Assembly (NCBI GenBank): GCA_029582155.1
Contig: CM055908.1
Location: 25,110,757 to 25,174,756 of the forward strand
DNA from: Panopea generosa
Lineage: Eukaryota > Mollusca > Bivalvia > Adapedonta > Hiatellidae
Reading direction: 5' to 3'
Length of the DNA stretch: 64,000 nt
Shown: positions 53,401 to 56,400 of the stretch, piece after piece
Position numbering within the stretch: position 1 is the stretch's first letter
Layout: the number at the start of each line of letters is the position of its first letter
The notes under the pieces: generated by a model
What the model saw: the letters and a program-made list of their open reading frames with translations, nothing else
Database searches by the model: none
Told to the model about the DNA's origin: nothing
Position numbers and translations under genes: made by a program

Positions 53401-56400
53401 ACTTTGTTTGACAACACTATCTGTGTGAGATTTTGTGTCTGATCCATAACTTTGTCATTTATGGATGGCTTTCAAAAACTCTTGGCTCAATTGATCAACA
53501 TGACATGACGACATGTCTTGTGTAAGACCCAGAACTTGACCTCAAAGGTCAAGGTCACACTTTAAGTTTGTTTGGTATTCATGTCTGGTCTATAACTTTG
53601 TCTCGCATGGAGGGATTTTTAAATAGCTTGACACAAGTGATCAACATGTCATGATGATATGTCACCTTCATTTACCTGTAGAAATACCCAGACCTTTACA
53701 TCAAATGTCAAGGTAAAGGTTACACAATGATCAAGGTCACACTTTAATGTTAAAAATATGCGTGTTTAGTCTGAAATGTCGGTCCATTATTCTTGATATT
53801 CATTGATACATTTAAATCCCTACCTATTACAATATATATCGTTATTTTCACAAACCATTTGTGGGGCATAAGACACTTACCGGAGACATTTATTTTGTTC
53901 CTTTTATACAATGTTTTTATAAATCTTAAATATTTAACACAATGTATTTCTGATTTGTAATTTGAGTTTCAACCTTTGTTTCAAGATGGCTGCTGTTACT
54001 AAATTAGACAATAATACAATGTTTTGCTCAGGGAAGTAATCAGTACGTCAACTACAGGTAGTGTTAGTGTTTAAACGTTCAGATCACAACTACTTATGGA
54101 TCTGTTTGTAGGAATGCAAAAGGCGAATACCTCGCTAGGGGTTATGGAGGAAGATTCCGATTCTGACGGTATGAGGAATCAAAACAGGAAGTTTGAGGGT
54201 CACAATAGAGAACGTTTAGTTTAACAAACGATGGAAAAGACAAATTAAGATTTTGTTTCTTTTTTTTTTAGTCCATCTCTATCACCAGAAAAAAAAATCA
54301 TATGCAATATTCAAATGATATACAGTCAAACATGTGCAAGCAGTCACATGTCTTAAGCAGCCACCTGTCTTAAGCAACCATTCTTTCTATTTCCTATTTC
54401 TATGCTTTCGCAGTAAAATAACCTGTATTAAGCAACAACATGTCTTTAAAGAGCACTTTTGCTCCTTCCATTGACTGGCTACTTAAGACAGGTTTGACTG
54501 TAAATAACATTTAACGTAAATAAAAATATGCATCTTTTTTGGCATGCGGTGAGCATAGTCTCCTCTTGTAAGTTTGTAAGTAAGAAGTTGAGTTGAGAGA
54601 GGGGTCAATACATGTAAATGTTCCAATATAGACGATTCTTATTGTGACCTTCATAATTCATTCCTTTTTTGTATATTAATAGAAGAAAAGACACTAGATT
54701 TGCACATTCTTTAAAGAAACATTTTTTTTTATCTTTTTATCTTAGACAGAAAATAAACTATTGCTTAATTTTTTAATTATTCTGTAAAATGTTTAAAATG
54801 ATGGTAATAAGAAAGTTTGTCAACCCCTTCCATGGCAAAATACATGGCTTAACCCTTTACTTCATATAGATGCCTTTGGACACCTCTAATATAGACGCCT
54901 TTGGACACCTCTAATATAGAAGGCTTTTGAATTATTGGGTGAATTATGTTTATATTAATTGGCAGAGTGGAAAACAGTGCAGGAAGTGTTCAGATTGCTC
55001 TGAAGCATCGTTTAGTTTTGGGTGTTGATATTTTGTCTGTTTTTGTCCTCTAAAGCTTTAAAATCAACAAGGGACCAGCAAGGGTTCATATTGTAAATTT
55101 AAATAGATATTCCTCAAGAACTGACCTATCAAATATGTTAACATTTAACAGTTACTGTTCTTATAAAGCATAAATTGAGAAAAAAAGTGTCATTAACTTA
55201 CAATAGAGTTTAATGTGAATTGCCCAAGTCTATGTGGTTCTCTTGTTTTCTCTATTTCTGCCCAATTTTTTTAATGTGTGAGTTCCTTAAGAAAGACACT
55301 TTATCTGCATATGCTTAGTACTGGTTCTACTCAGGAAGACCTAGTGAGTGATTTGTCGAAGTTGTAAGAACTTGTTCCACAATAGGTAAAATAGGTGAAA
55401 CAAATTTAAAACAAACAATTCTTAGAAAACTCATTTACCTATCTTAAAATGTACTTAGATGTTGTCCTACTTTCTCAGCCAATAAATCGCTAAGATTTGT
55501 TAAAATCGATAATTCTATTTTACATAGAATGTCAATGGCAGTCAGCAGATGTTGACCTGGCGTTTTGGCGTAGAAAATACCATATATCGTCTAACCTATT
55601 ATATAAAGAAAAAAAAGTTACATTTAGAAATGTGTATATCAGTGTCAGTGTTGTGTGTGCAGTGCATTATATGTCTAGCTGTAGTAACTCACATATTTTA
55701 TGTCTAGCTGTAGTAACTCACATATTATATGTCTAGCTGTAGCAGCTCGCTTATGTTTAGATTACTGATATCAATATTGTGTTTTTTAGAATAAAAAGTA
55801 TGAAGGTATGTTGAGAGCAATTCATGAGCATTTTATACAATCAATTGCAATGGTACTGGGAATATAAATGCAAGAGTTTGTTGTATTTGTGCATCTACAC
55901 ACATATATCAACACCATGGCATGTTCTGTCACTTCAACAGGAAAATCTATTTCTTTAGTAGCGGTCATTGTTTTTCTTTTGTGAAAAGAGAAAATTTTTG
56001 TTGTCTCCTGTTTTTGAAGAAAAAAAATGAGACCAGATTTATTTTTCCATTGGCAGCAGAAGCCACACTTTAATGTTAAGTTTTTATATTGATCTCTACT
56101 TAACCTGGAGTCACCAAATTTGATTTATAATAATGTAATGGGTAGTTTTATTCAAAACCATGCAAAACCGTACAGTGTTCGTTTCAGATGACCTTGATCT
56201 TCACATGATGAATATCTTAGCTCATACGGCATTAATTTCTTGCATCTAGTCGTGTTTCTCAGAAACTGTTTGGCCAAGAGTCACCAAATTTGATGCATAG
56301 TTGAGTTAGAAGTTGAGCTACATAAAACAATGCAGCATTTTTGTGAGTGACCTTGAAGAAGCAGGGGTATCTGTGTCCTTTGGATTGAAACTTTGTTACA

